From contig JACREZ010000034.1 in NCBI GenBank assembly GCA_016212665.1, positions 62,001-126,000 of the forward strand: a stretch of DNA of 64,000 nt. Reading direction: 5' to 3'. Each line of letters starts with the position of its first letter. Position 1 is the stretch's first letter. This document shows positions 25,761 through 34,282 of the stretch, one piece after another. A program made the translations under genes and the position numbers. The stretch is from Ignavibacteriota bacterium. Lineage in GTDB: Bacteria > Bacteroidota > Ignavibacteria > UBA10030 > SZUA-254. A model generated the notes under the pieces. That model did no database searches and was not told where the DNA came from. It saw only the letters and a list, made by a program, of their open reading frames with translations.

Positions 25761-26456
25761 TTATACTTCTTCGAGAGAATATCGTACCGCTTCCTGCGCA
25801 TGAATGAGTGTTGTATCAAACAACGGAACAGTTGCATCTTCTTGCTTGACAAGCAAACCGATTTCCGTACAACCTAAAATTATTCCTTCCGCTCCCCGCG
25901 TTGCCAAATTCTTCATGATGCTTTGGTAACGATTCTTTGATTCTTCTTTAATGATGCCGTGAACGAGTTCATCAAAAATAACACGATGAATGATTTCCCG
26001 TTCCTGCGCATCTGGAATTATCACACGGAGATTGTTTGCTTTCAATTTCGATGTGTAGAATTCCTGTTCCATCGTGTACGTTGTTCCTAGCAATCCGACG
26101 GTTGAAATATTTTGCTGTTTGATATTCTTCGCCGTTGCATCTGCGATGTGGAGAAACGGAATGTTAACGTTGTTCTGAATTTGTTCAGCGACTTTGTGCA
26201 TCGTGTTCGTACAGAGAACAAAAAAATCCGCGCCGGCTCGTTCAAGGTTTTTTGCCGCTTCATTGAGAATGATTCCCATCTCTTTCCACCTTCCTTCCCG
26301 TTGCAAGCGTTCGATTTCTTCAAAGTCAACGCTGACCATAACACACTTTGCAGAATGGAATCCGCCAAGTTTCCGTTTCACTTCTTCATTGATGATGCGA
26401 TAGTAGTGGAGAGTTGATTCCCAACTCATCCCGCCGATGAGACCGATAGTTTTCAT
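25761..26456 (-). CDS. Aspartate/glutamate racemase family protein
   Basis: This 231-residue, cofactor-independent racemase interconverts D- and L-amino acids, most likely aspartate or glutamate. The start IGLIGGMSWEST is the family signature. The two catalytic cysteines lie in LCTNTMH and LGCTEIGLL. Length is standard. It is monocistronic on the minus strand, facing nrfA; D-amino acid supply for the cell wall or medium is the usual role. Confidence 0.9.
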   Translation of the reverse strand: MKTIGLIGGMSWESTLHYYRIINEEVKRKLGGFHSAKCVMVSVDFEEIERLQREGRWKEMGIILNEAAKNLERAGADFFVLCTNTMHKVAEQIQNNVNIPFLHIADATAKNIKQQNISTVGLLGTTYTMEQEFYTSKLKANNLRVIIPDAQEREIIHRVIFDELVHGIIKEESKNRYQSIMKNLATRGAEGIILGCTEIGLLVKQEDATVPLFDTTLIHAQEAVRYSLEEV

Positions 26457-26504
26457 AGTTCTTATTCAAATGTAGAAGATCCTACTGAAAACTTCAAACT
26501 TTTT

Positions 26505-26582
26505 TTACCGCAAAGCACTCGAAGAAGACGCCCGCCTGCCAAAGTCCCGCTTAGTGGACGGCGGGCAGGCAAAGAGCGCAAC
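26505..26582. repeat. Inverted repeat with GxxExxY-like flanks
   Basis: GCCTGCC (26534-26540) pairs with GGCAGGC (26564-26570), with an inner GTCC/GGAC pair (26544-26547 and 26556-26559); CCCGCC/GGCGGG offers another register. It is GC-rich against AT-rich surroundings. The flanks, ACCGCAAAGCAC on the left and CAAAGAGCGCAAC on the right, resemble the repeat ends around the GxxExxY gene at 16707-17158. It lies between two minus-strand genes, so it could also act in RNA as a hairpin. Confidence 0.6.
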
Positions 26583-26583
26583 G

Positions 26584-28002
26584 TTATTGATACCGTTTAA
26601 GAATGTTGTCAATCGGAATGTTGTCAAGCATAAGAAGAGAAGATTCTGCACCGAAAATCCATTCATTGAAAAACTTGTTTAGATTTTTCTTCGAAGTTCT
26701 CTCTGTTGTTTTCTGAAATTCTTTGAAGTCAATGGATTTGCCATCGAACTCTTTCCGCAATGTTTTGATGAGCGTTCTAAATTCTTCATCACCGAGCAAC
26801 CGATGCAAAACATACAACGACCACGCGCCCTTCGTGTACGACATCTGACCAAGTTCTGATTTCCCGTACTCAGCAATCGGTGTTTCACCGTATTTCTTAT
26901 CATAGTTCACCCACCGGGCAAACATTTCCCGGCTTCGTTCCATGTCATCAAGAAATGCCTGCTCGCCATTAAACTCTTTGATTGCAAGGGCTTCAAAGTA
27001 CGAGGCGAATGCTTCATCAAAATATCTGCATCGTTGTACTTCGGGCTTCGCGCTCAGGTCCCATGAATGTCCGATCTCGTGGTACACTTCCGAGAGTTTG
27101 TTCGTGTCGCGAAACGCGGCAGATGTTTGCATGAAATAATAATCTCCCGCCTGTGAACCCCAACCATCAGGAATTTCAATCGCTGTGTAGCCCTGATAAT
27201 TTTCCACCTCTCCGAATAGACGCGAGTACAACGCAATAACGTTCTTCATTCCGCGCAAAACATGATGCGCGCCAAGTGAATCTTCCGGCATCGTGTAGAT
27301 AAATAGTTTCTGTGATTCATCTTTCACTGTGGAAAATTTCGCCGCGGCAATATCCATTCGCCACGTCGGCGCTTTGCTTTCAAAGATAAATGTTGATGAG
27401 TCTTTGCTGTTGACAACATTTTTTAGTACACCGCCGCATGCAACGGTGTAAGAATTTGGAACGGTGACTTCGAGATTGTAGGTAAATAATTGATAGAGAA
27501 TCGAACCCCGTCCTGAAAACGATGGCTTGGAGAGAAGTGGATACGCTAATACGTCGGGACGAAGCAATGAATAGTGTTCATCAATCCTGTCGTGCGTGTA
27601 CGCCATAACTTCCGGGTAGCCATAGATTGCACCGTTGTATTTCATCGCGATGATAGTCGTTTGTTTCGGTAGTAATGGCTTCGAAAGTGTCACGGAGATG
27701 AGATTTGCCTGTAGCGTTGCCGCATCATCAAATCGCTGAATATCCTGAGTGAAATGTAGTGCTTCCCCCGCTTCGTCTGCTACTGATTGAACATCAAGCA
27801 GGCGATAGAGGACAAGCGGAAGTTCCTTGAAAGATTTCTCCGTCGTGTTTGAAATTGTCAACCGGGCAGTTGCTGTTTGCGATTCATCTTTCGGGAAGAG
27901 TTGGATGTTGAGATTGTAATGAGAAATGACAGGAAGCTGAGAAAGAACAGTCGCCGGAAGTATCACGGCGAAAATGATGAGTGAGAGAAGCATTCGTTTC
28001 AT
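26584..28002 (-). CDS. Secreted M1-like (gluzincin) metallopeptidase
   Basis: This 472-residue protein has a signal peptide ending TVLSQ, an N-terminal beta domain that resembles the M1 aminopeptidase bowl, and a catalytic domain with HEIGHSW (H308, E309, H312). A third zinc ligand is probably E330 in FDEAFASYFE. The spacing between H312 and E330 is 17 residues, one fewer than the usual 18 of M1. GSQAGDYYFMQTSA precedes it in the position of the M1 exopeptidase motif but does not match GxMEN. It is likely a periplasmic aminopeptidase-like enzyme, specificity unknown. Confidence 0.82.
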   Translation of the reverse strand: MKRMLLSLIIFAVILPATVLSQLPVISHYNLNIQLFPKDESQTATARLTISNTTEKSFKELPLVLYRLLDVQSVADEAGEALHFTQDIQRFDDAATLQANLISVTLSKPLLPKQTTIIAMKYNGAIYGYPEVMAYTHDRIDEHYSLLRPDVLAYPLLSKPSFSGRGSILYQLFTYNLEVTVPNSYTVACGGVLKNVVNSKDSSTFIFESKAPTWRMDIAAAKFSTVKDESQKLFIYTMPEDSLGAHHVLRGMKNVIALYSRLFGEVENYQGYTAIEIPDGWGSQAGDYYFMQTSAAFRDTNKLSEVYHEIGHSWDLSAKPEVQRCRYFDEAFASYFEALAIKEFNGEQAFLDDMERSREMFARWVNYDKKYGETPIAEYGKSELGQMSYTKGAWSLYVLHRLLGDEEFRTLIKTLRKEFDGKSIDFKEFQKTTERTSKKNLNKFFNEWIFGAESSLLMLDNIPIDNILKRYQ

Positions 28003-28126
28003 GGTTCATCCTGATTGTTGTACCAATGAAACGGAGGGAGGGAGGAAAAGGTTACAGGGGTAGAGAGTTGGCTTTCGGTTTGTAGTTGGTGTTCAGTGTT
28101 TTTACATACACATTTCCTGTAAATCT

Positions 28127-28351
28127 TCAAACAGCTTTTTTCATTGGCACTTGATGAATTTCCAAATCATAGAGATTTTCTTTCAATATCTCAGATGCAT
28201 CTAACACTTCAATGCCAACTATTTGGTTGTTTTCATCCACGTCCATACTTACGCCGGGAATAATGTCAATATTATGATGTGCTGTGTTGTCCCGGAGTTC
28301 GATATACAACCCATCTACATCTTTATCGTATAGTATTTTCATGGTTATCAA
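28127..28351 (-). CDS. DUF2283 family protein
   Basis: This 74-residue protein matches the DUF2283 pattern: YDKDVDGLYIEL followed by IDIIPGVSMDVDENNQIVGIEVLDAS. It overlaps the preceding DUF4258 gene by four bases (28348-28351), so the two are translated together. DUF2283 genes are commonly paired with DUF4258 and are candidate antitoxins. Met 4 is an alternative start. Confidence 0.85.
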   Translation of the reverse strand: MITMKILYDKDVDGLYIELRDNTAHHNIDIIPGVSMDVDENNQIVGIEVLDASEILKENLYDLEIHQVPMKKAV

Positions 28352-28575
28352 TCCTTTGAAATTCGTTCTTTAATTGTTGCCGTTATGATGATTGTCCTGT
28401 TTTCTTCTACAATGTAAGTAACTTTTATAAATCGGTCATAATACGATTGCCATGCGTTTTTTCTTCCTTTGATGTCGTCTTCTACATAGAGAGGATTGCT
28501 AACAGTTTGTTCAACTTCTTCTTGGGTAAGTTTGAATTTTCTCATTCTGTTTTTCGCATGTCTTGAAAAGAACAT
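28348..28575 (-). CDS. DUF4258 family protein, candidate toxin
   Basis: This 75-residue protein opens FSRHAKNRMRKFKLTQEEVEQTV and ends with TYIVEENRTIIITATI, the DUF4258 pattern with its basic N-terminal His/Arg motif. The fold is related to RelE/BrnT-like small toxins, so RNase activity is a reasonable guess, not shown. It lies between a YgiT-type zinc-finger gene (44 bases upstream) and DUF2283 (four-base overlap), forming a three-gene toxin-antitoxin-like unit. Confidence 0.85.
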   Translation of the reverse strand: MFFSRHAKNRMRKFKLTQEEVEQTVSNPLYVEDDIKGRKNAWQSYYDRFIKVTYIVEENRTIIITATIKERISKD

Positions 28576-28619
28576 CTGATTAATCCCGCCTTACAAATTC
28601 GTGATTGGCAAACTATTCA

Positions 28620-28859
28620 TTAGCTAATTCTTTCATAAGCAAATACATCCATCGAAACAGACTTCACCGGCTTTGCATTTCCATGTACCATAAGCCGGAC
28701 TTTCTCTGTGGTTTCCCTGCTAAAGATTCGCTCACCACAACGGGAACAAATTTCTGCAGGAATGTTTTCCACGAGAACATGCTTCCCCTCGTTTTCAAAT
28801 ACTTCGCTTCGTACAGAATGACTAAGTTCTGCAGAACCACAGACATGACATTGTTTCAA
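28620..28859 (-). CDS. YgiT-type zinc finger protein
   Basis: This 79-residue protein carries two CxxC pairs, CHVCG at the start and CSRCGE near residue 40, with GENIPAEIC-type spacing typical of YgiT/MqsA N-terminal zinc domains. It lacks the C-terminal helix-turn-helix of MqsA. The start is probably the TTG at 28859 with AGAG upstream, because an in-frame stop lies just before. YgiT-type proteins regularly accompany DUF4258 genes as presumed antitoxins. Confidence 0.8.
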   Translation of the reverse strand: MKQCHVCGSAELSHSVRSEVFENEGKHVLVENIPAEICSRCGERIFSRETTEKVRLMVHGNAKPVKSVSMDVFAYERIS

Positions 28860-28885
28860 ATTGATTGCTCTGTTTCATTTGAGAA

Positions 28886-30442
28886 TTATGGGCTTACCGC
28901 ATCCAACTGCACACTCAATGTCGCTGTTTGCCCGCCAAGGATAACTACGTTTGCTTCACCGAGACTCATGTACGCATCGCCCGTGTTCAGCGTTCCGCTG
29001 TTGTCAACATCGAGATACACTTGAACGCAACGTCCTCCGGAGAGTACGTTACTGAACGTGTGCGAGTTCGGAGTTCCTGCGCTGAGTGTAACTCCGGTGT
29101 ATGTTCCTGTGCTTTGTGCCGGAGTTCCGACACCGCAATCTTTCAGAATGAAACGAAGTGTTCCTGTTAATCCGCATGCGGGACCTGTACAGGTAACATC
29201 TATTTGTGCATTTCCGGTGGTTGGTGTTCCGCCGCAGAACAAGCAGGAAATATCAAGCGAAATACTTGCATCGTTGTAGGCGATAACATTTACATTCTGT
29301 GCTGATACGGTTGCTTGTTGTCCGGGCTGTGCGGGGTCGGTCAATACCAAATCAAACGAATATGTTCCGGGACCGAGATTGGATATTTGATACGTACCCG
29401 CAGAACAACTTACGTTATAATTACCTGCCGAAGGTCCGGTGACGGTAATGCTGATGTTTCCACCAGCCGGGCAATTCGTTCCGCCGTTCACAGTCCAATT
29501 GATTGTTGCAGAACCGACTAACGGTCCGGTATTAAAATCAAGATTTACATTTGCTGTTTGATTTGTGAGAATAGTAATACTTTCGACTCGCTGACTGAGA
29601 ATTGTATTTCCTGCATCAAGCAAATCAGCGACCATCGTGTACGTACCGGATGGAATATTGTTCATTGTTAATTGCCCGTTCGAGCATGGCTCAATCATCG
29701 GGGAAAGATTGCCGACAGTGAGGCGTACGCTTGTTGAGTTTGCGCTCGAACATCCGGTGCTTGCAACTTGTCCGTCAATTGTCCAAGCAAAATTCAGTGA
29801 GCCGACAATTAACGGCGCGTTGAAATTAATTGAGAGCATCAAATCCTGATTTGCCACAACGAATATTGATTGATTCACGGTAGAAAGAACATTGTTCAAC
29901 GGGTCAAGCAGTTCGGCTGTGAAAGTGTGGTTTCCAGCTGTGATACTTGTGAACGTGTACACGCCGTCTCCGCATGTACGAAGAACCGGTGAGTAACCAT
30001 CAATCGTTATTCGCACTTGCGATGAATTCACTTGCGGGCATAATAAGTTTGACGCCAGATTGTTAATCGTCCATGCAACGTTGATATTTCCATGTCCGAT
30101 GGAAATCGTTATTGGAATCGTCACGGTGCGAACCGGGTCGGATGCGTCCTGAACAGTTATCGAAGTTGCCCCGGCGGCTTTCGGTGTTACCGTTACAAGA
30201 CCGATAGTTGCAATCGTAGCCGTGCAGAATGTTGTATCAGGTCCAACCTGAATCGAGTATGGAGTTTGTCCGCCTGAAACAGCAATCGAACCGGTCATTC
30301 CCGTTGAAATGCTGAGCGCCGCAGGTTCTGATAAAAGCGGAGTTGTATCCTCAATCAACCCATCATCATCACACGAGATAAAGATGAGACTACTGAGAAA
30401 AAGTAGGAACAAACTGCTTGATAAGAGGTAAAATGTTTTCAT
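28886..30442 (-). CDS. Lipoprotein with three Cys-bearing beta repeats
   Basis: This 518-residue protein has a lipoprotein signal with lipobox FISC (Cys about 24) followed by an acidic DDD stretch. Residues about 27-110 look like a bacterial Ig-like domain. Three homologous modules of about 90 residues follow, each with an INVAWTIN/LNFAWTID/ATINWTVN start, a Cys pair, a beta hairpin and a closing DLMLSINF-type strand. The last 120 residues carry LDVDNSGTLNTGDAY, a calcium-binding-like dockerin motif. It is probably surface-exposed; function unknown. The gene ends 26 bases before the zinc-finger gene on the same strand. Confidence 0.75.
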   Translation of the reverse strand: MKTFYLLSSSLFLLFLSSLIFISCDDDGLIEDTTPLLSEPAALSISTGMTGSIAVSGGQTPYSIQVGPDTTFCTATIATIGLVTVTPKAAGATSITVQDASDPVRTVTIPITISIGHGNINVAWTINNLASNLLCPQVNSSQVRITIDGYSPVLRTCGDGVYTFTSITAGNHTFTAELLDPLNNVLSTVNQSIFVVANQDLMLSINFNAPLIVGSLNFAWTIDGQVASTGCSSANSTSVRLTVGNLSPMIEPCSNGQLTMNNIPSGTYTMVADLLDAGNTILSQRVESITILTNQTANVNLDFNTGPLVGSATINWTVNGGTNCPAGGNISITVTGPSAGNYNVSCSAGTYQISNLGPGTYSFDLVLTDPAQPGQQATVSAQNVNVIAYNDASISLDISCLFCGGTPTTGNAQIDVTCTGPACGLTGTLRFILKDCGVGTPAQSTGTYTGVTLSAGTPNSHTFSNVLSGGRCVQVYLDVDNSGTLNTGDAYMSLGEANVVILGGQTATLSVQLDAVSP

Positions 30443-30562
30443 AGCCGATTCTTTCTGAGTAATAAATCAAGAAACCATGCCCCTAAGGGCAGAGTGAAGG
30501 TACAAAATTTTGTTGTGGGTATCAATAATGATATAAGGAAAATTTATCTTTTTATAAAGATT

Positions 30563-31573
30563 TTACCTTTTGCCGGATAAAAATTCTTCACAAATCAGCA
30601 CATCTTCCTCGCTTCCGAGAAATACGGGAGTATGTTCGTGCAACGCAGTCGGTTGAATCTGAAGGATGCTGTGCTTGCCGTTACTCGAACGTCCGCCTGC
30701 CTGCTCTATAATAAATGCCATCGGGTTACATTCATAACAAAGCCGGAGTTTCCCGTCGGGATTTTTCTTGTCGCCGGGGTATGCAAAGATGCCGCCGTAG
30801 AGCAACGTCCGGTGCGCATCGCCAACCATCGTGCCGATGTAGCGGAGCGAGTAAGGGCGATTGGTTGCTTTATCTGTTTCTTTGAGATAATCAATGTAAC
30901 GTTTCATCCCGTCATCCCAATTTCGATAGTTCCCTTCGTTCATGCTGTAAATTTTTCCTTTCTTCGGGACACGGATATTTTCATGCGAAAGCAAAAACTC
31001 GCCAACCGAAGGGTCGAGTGTGAATCCGTGCACACCTCGCCCGGTCGTATAAACAAACATGGTGCTTGTTCCATAGATGATATATCCAGCGGCAAGTTGT
31101 TTGTAACCCGGTTGCAAACAATCTTCGAGCGTCCCCTTTCCTTCGGGAGAGATGCGCTGGTAAATTGCAAAGATAGTTCCCAGTGTAATGTTTGCATCTA
31201 TGTTTGATGAACCATCAAGCGGGTCAAACAAAAAGACGTACTTCCCTGCCTTGTAGTGGTCGGGAATGTGAAGAATATCTTCGTTCTCTTCCGATGCCAT
31301 CACGCAGACGTGACCGCCATGATCCATTGCGCGGTAAACTGTTTCATCCGCAAATTCATCAAGTTTCTTCACAACATCACCACTCTTGTTGAGCCGGTGC
31401 GTAGTTCCGAGAATGTTAACAAGCCCGGCTTTGCTTACTTCGCGCCAAACAAGTTTCGCGGCAAGTGATAAATCGTGCAACAAACCGGTAAATTCTCCTG
31501 TCGCATTCGGGTGTAATTGCTCCTGCTCATTGATGAACCGTTCGAGCGTCATAAATTTTTTTGTGGATGTCAT
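30563..31573 (-). CDS. fbp: Fructose-1,6-bisphosphatase class I
   Basis: This 336-residue enzyme dephosphorylates fructose-1,6-bisphosphate in gluconeogenesis. FLFDPLDGSSNID is the Li-sensitive/Mg-binding signature, ASEENED supplies further metal ligands, and the C-terminal GKLRLCYECNPMAFIIEQAGG is class I. The start at 31573 is chosen because GAGAAAG lies upstream at good spacing; an in-frame ATG at 31657 would add 28 unlikely residues. It diverges from etfB. Confidence 0.93.
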   Translation of the reverse strand: MTSTKKFMTLERFINEQEQLHPNATGEFTGLLHDLSLAAKLVWREVSKAGLVNILGTTHRLNKSGDVVKKLDEFADETVYRAMDHGGHVCVMASEENEDILHIPDHYKAGKYVFLFDPLDGSSNIDANITLGTIFAIYQRISPEGKGTLEDCLQPGYKQLAAGYIIYGTSTMFVYTTGRGVHGFTLDPSVGEFLLSHENIRVPKKGKIYSMNEGNYRNWDDGMKRYIDYLKETDKATNRPYSLRYIGTMVGDAHRTLLYGGIFAYPGDKKNPDGKLRLCYECNPMAFIIEQAGGRSSNGKHSILQIQPTALHEHTPVFLGSEEDVLICEEFLSGKR

Positions 31574-31719
31574 CGGGTACTTTCTCGTTGATAGAACATT
31601 GTGTTGGCGTGAAAATGTAGTAAAAGGATTCTTGTTATTCAAACACCTCTTTGTCAACTAACGAATAATAACTATCGGGTAAAAGGCAAGGGTGAAAAGG
31701 AGCAGGGCGCAAGGGACAT

Positions 31720-31765
31720 AATTTTTCCTTTTGCATTTTTAATTTTGAATTGATTGTTTTTGCCT
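31720..31765 (+). repeat. AT-rich heptanucleotide array upstream of etfB
   Basis: TTTTGCA, TTTTTAA, TTTTGAA and TTGATTG repeat every seven bases in the fbp-etfB divergent region, just upstream of a candidate promoter. Confidence 0.5.
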
Positions 31766-31788
31766 ATTTTGGCAATCATAACTATATT
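31760..31788 (+). promoter_or_regulatory. Candidate sigma70-like promoter of etfB
   Basis: TTGCCT (31760-31765) and TATATT (31783-31788) are 17 bases apart; the leader would be about 45 bases. A TTGCC/GGCAA palindrome (31760-31775) overlaps the -35 box and could be an operator. Confidence 0.5.
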
Positions 31789-31839
31789 GTGCCGAAAATT
31801 TTAGCACTTCTCTTATAACCACTCAGAAACTGAACATCC

Positions 31840-32586
31840 ATGAAGATTGCAATTTGTATCAATCACGTTCCCGATACTGAAACGAAAGTGAAAGTCGGCG
31901 CTGACGGAAAAACGATTGATAAATCAGGCGTCAATTCTATTCTCAATCCCTACGATGAATTTGCCATTGAAGCCGGGCTGAAACTGAAAGAACAGTTTGG
32001 CGGAGAAACGTTCGCCCTCTCGCTCGGCGGCGATACACACAAAGAAACACTCCGCAAAGCGCTTGCGATGGGCGTCGAAAAAGCCGTTCTCCTCAAAGAC
32101 GATTCACCACGAGATTCATACTCGGTTGCATTTGCACTCGCGGAAGAACTGAAACAGCGTTCGCCCGATTGCGTCCTCTTCGGGAAACAATCAATTGATT
32201 ATTATGATGAATCGGTAGCAGGACTTGTCGGAGAATTTCTTGGAATTCCTACCGTCAATACCGTTATCAAACTCGAAGCAAGCGTAGATAAAGTGGTGTG
32301 CGAACGGGAAATCGAAGGCGGGCATGAAGTTGTGGAGACACAATTTCCGTGCGTGATTTCCGCACAAAAAGGTTTGAACGAACCGCGTTATCCATCGCTG
32401 AAAGGAATCATGTCGGCAAAAACAAAACCGATTGAAGAGAAACAACCCGCCACGCTCGCCCCGAAAGTTGACGTTGTTGCGATGCGAATGCCTCCGGCAA
32501 AACAAGCAGGAAAAATTGTCGGGACGGATGCAACGGCAGTTCCTGAGTTGGTGAGATTGTTACGAGAGGAAGCGAAAGTCTTTTAA
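31840..32586 (+). CDS. etfB: Electron transfer flavoprotein beta subunit
   Basis: This 248-residue subunit binds AMP and with EtfA forms an FAD-containing electron carrier from acyl-CoA and other dehydrogenases to the quinone pool. MKIAICINHVPDTE is the family start, SILNPYDEFAIE is a conserved early motif, and LRKALAMGVEKAVLL and FGKQSIDYDE-type residues line the nucleotide site. etfA follows 76 bases downstream across a repeat array. Confidence 0.95.
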   Translation: MKIAICINHVPDTETKVKVGADGKTIDKSGVNSILNPYDEFAIEAGLKLKEQFGGETFALSLGGDTHKETLRKALAMGVEKAVLLKDDSPRDSYSVAFALAEELKQRSPDCVLFGKQSIDYYDESVAGLVGEFLGIPTVNTVIKLEASVDKVVCEREIEGGHEVVETQFPCVISAQKGLNEPRYPSLKGIMSAKTKPIEEKQPATLAPKVDVVAMRMPPAKQAGKIVGTDATAVPELVRLLREEAKVF

Positions 32587-32660
32587 TTTCGAATTAGCGG
32601 TTGCATGTACAACTCACAACACATAACATTTTTTAATTTTTCATTTTACATTTTGCATTG
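32587..32660 (+). repeat. Heptanucleotide array between etfB and etfA
   Basis: ACAACTC, ACAACAC and ATAACAT lead into TTTTTCA, TTTTACA, TTTTGCA and TTGATAT. It fills the gap between two genes whose products form one complex. Confidence 0.6.
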
Positions 32661-32662
32661 AT

Positions 32663-33634
32663 ATGAAGCTATTGTCATTCGCTGAACAGCGAGAAGGTAA
32701 GTTTAAGAAATCTGCATTTGAAACAACACAAGCCGCACGCAACATTGCAGACACATTGGGAGCGGAACTTGTTACGCTCGTTGTCGGAAACAATGTGCAG
32801 GGCATCGCTTCCGAGTTGGGAAAGTACGGAGCGACAAAAGTTATCGTTGTGCAGGATGCACGTTTGCAATTATATTCGACCACGGCGTACAGCAAAATCG
32901 TTGCAGAGATTACGAAACGCGAACAGGCGTCCGTTGTATTTCTTCCTGCAAGTCAGATGGGAAAAGATTTGGCATCGCGTGTTGCGGTGAAGTTGGATGC
33001 AGGCATCGCCGCAGATTGCACCGCGCTGAAAGTGGAAAAAGGAACCATTGTTGCAACCAGACCGATTTATGCAGGCAAGGCATTTATTGATGTCACCGTC
33101 TCTTCGCCAGTCAAACTCTTCACGCTTCGACCGAATGTTTTTACTGCAACACCAAGCACAGGGACAGCAACTGTTGAAACTGCAACTGTTGAATTGAATG
33201 ATGCCGATTTCAAAACAAAAGCGACGGCAGTGAAAATTGCAGAAGGTCGTCCGGATTTAACAGAAGCAAGTATCGTCGTCTCCGGCGGTCGGGGAATGAA
33301 AGCCCCCGAACATTTCACAATGCTCGAACAACTTGCCGATATTCTCGGCGGTGCAGTCGGTGCAAGCCGCGCGGTCGTTGATGCGGGTTGGCGTCCGCAT
33401 GATGAACAAGTCGGGCAGACCGGAAAAACGGTATCACCTTCGCTGTACATCGCGTGCGGAATTTCCGGGGCGATTCAGCATCTCGCCGGAATGTCTTCCT
33501 CGAAATGTATTGTCGCCATCAACAAAGATAAAGACGCTCCGATATTTCAGGTTGCAGATTACGGAATCGTTGGGGATGTATTTGAAGTTCTGCCGAAACT
33601 CAACGAAGCGTGCAAAACAGCGTTAGGCAAATAA
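32663..33634 (+). CDS. etfA: Electron transfer flavoprotein alpha subunit
   Basis: This 323-residue subunit carries the FAD in its C-terminal domain: VVSGGRGMKAPEHF, GASRAVVDAGWRP and the FAD motif QTGKTVSPSLYIACGISGAIQHLAGM, then INKDKDAPIFQVADYGIVGD. It is the partner of the upstream etfB. The gene after it starts four bases later, so the three may share a transcript. Confidence 0.95.
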   Translation: MKLLSFAEQREGKFKKSAFETTQAARNIADTLGAELVTLVVGNNVQGIASELGKYGATKVIVVQDARLQLYSTTAYSKIVAEITKREQASVVFLPASQMGKDLASRVAVKLDAGIAADCTALKVEKGTIVATRPIYAGKAFIDVTVSSPVKLFTLRPNVFTATPSTGTATVETATVELNDADFKTKATAVKIAEGRPDLTEASIVVSGGRGMKAPEHFTMLEQLADILGGAVGASRAVVDAGWRPHDEQVGQTGKTVSPSLYIACGISGAIQHLAGMSSSKCIVAINKDKDAPIFQVADYGIVGDVFEVLPKLNEACKTALGK

Positions 33635-33637
33635 CGC

Positions 33638-34186
33638 ATGAACAAAATTCAAGTAGAAATTTTAGGATTATCAACCAATCCGCAAAGCGGCGGAGCCTAC
33701 GCGCTGATTTTGAAAGAGACACATGGGACACGCCGCCTTCCCATTATCATCGGGGCGTTTGAGGCACAATCCATCGCGCTCGAAATTGAAGGCATTAAAC
33801 CGCCGCGACCGCTTACGCATGACCTGTTAAAAAATGTCGTCGAAGCGCTCGGTTCAGAGTTGCTCGAAATTGTTATCAGTGATTTACGGGAAGGAACGTT
33901 CTATGCGTACTTACAAATCGACAACAGAGAAGTTGATGCGCGTCCGAGCGATGCGATTGCACTTGCTGTTCGCTTCGGCGTTCCGATATTCGTCGCGGGA
34001 AATGTGATGAACGAAGCGGCATTTTTTCCGGATGAACAGCAGGAGAGTGCATCACAACAGAAACAACCCAGTCTTACCAAACTTGAAGCGCTCAGAGCGC
34101 AACTCCAACAGGCAATCGAACGGGAGGATTACGAAAAAGCCGCCGCACTTCGTGATGAACTTCGGAAACTTGAAACACACGAGTAG
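33638..34186 (+). CDS. Bifunctional nuclease family protein (DUF151) with UVR motif
   Basis: This 182-residue protein has an N-terminal DUF151/BFN domain (about 1-130: PIIIGAFEAQSIALEIEG, ARPSDAIALAVR). A C-terminal UvrB/UvrC-like coiled motif follows (about 145-180: LEALRAQLQQAIEREDYEKAAALRDELRKLE). Plant members have nuclease activity; the bacterial role is unclear and the UVR motif suggests a protein partner. It begins four bases after etfA and is followed by a terminator. Confidence 0.9.
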   Translation: MNKIQVEILGLSTNPQSGGAYALILKETHGTRRLPIIIGAFEAQSIALEIEGIKPPRPLTHDLLKNVVEALGSELLEIVISDLREGTFYAYLQIDNREVDARPSDAIALAVRFGVPIFVAGNVMNEAAFFPDEQQESASQQKQPSLTKLEALRAQLQQAIEREDYEKAAALRDELRKLETHE

Positions 34187-34208
34187 GATGACTCACTCAT
34201 AGATTTTT

Positions 34209-34236
34209 AAGTCAGGTTTACAGCCTGACTTTTTTG
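34209..34236 (+). terminator. Intrinsic terminator after the etf cluster
   Basis: AAGTCAGG (34209-34216) pairs with CCTGACTT (34224-34231) around a seven-base loop, followed by a T run. It separates the etf cluster from the convergent DUF5916 gene. Confidence 0.88.
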
Positions 34237-34282
34237 TTTGAAGTGAACGTACGAAAGTAAGCACCTCCTCATAACAAAGAGG

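Noticed and set aside
28605-29024. Plus-strand frame opposite the YgiT gene and the end of the lipoprotein gene
   Set aside because: It overlaps two well-supported minus-strand genes and has no recognisable features.
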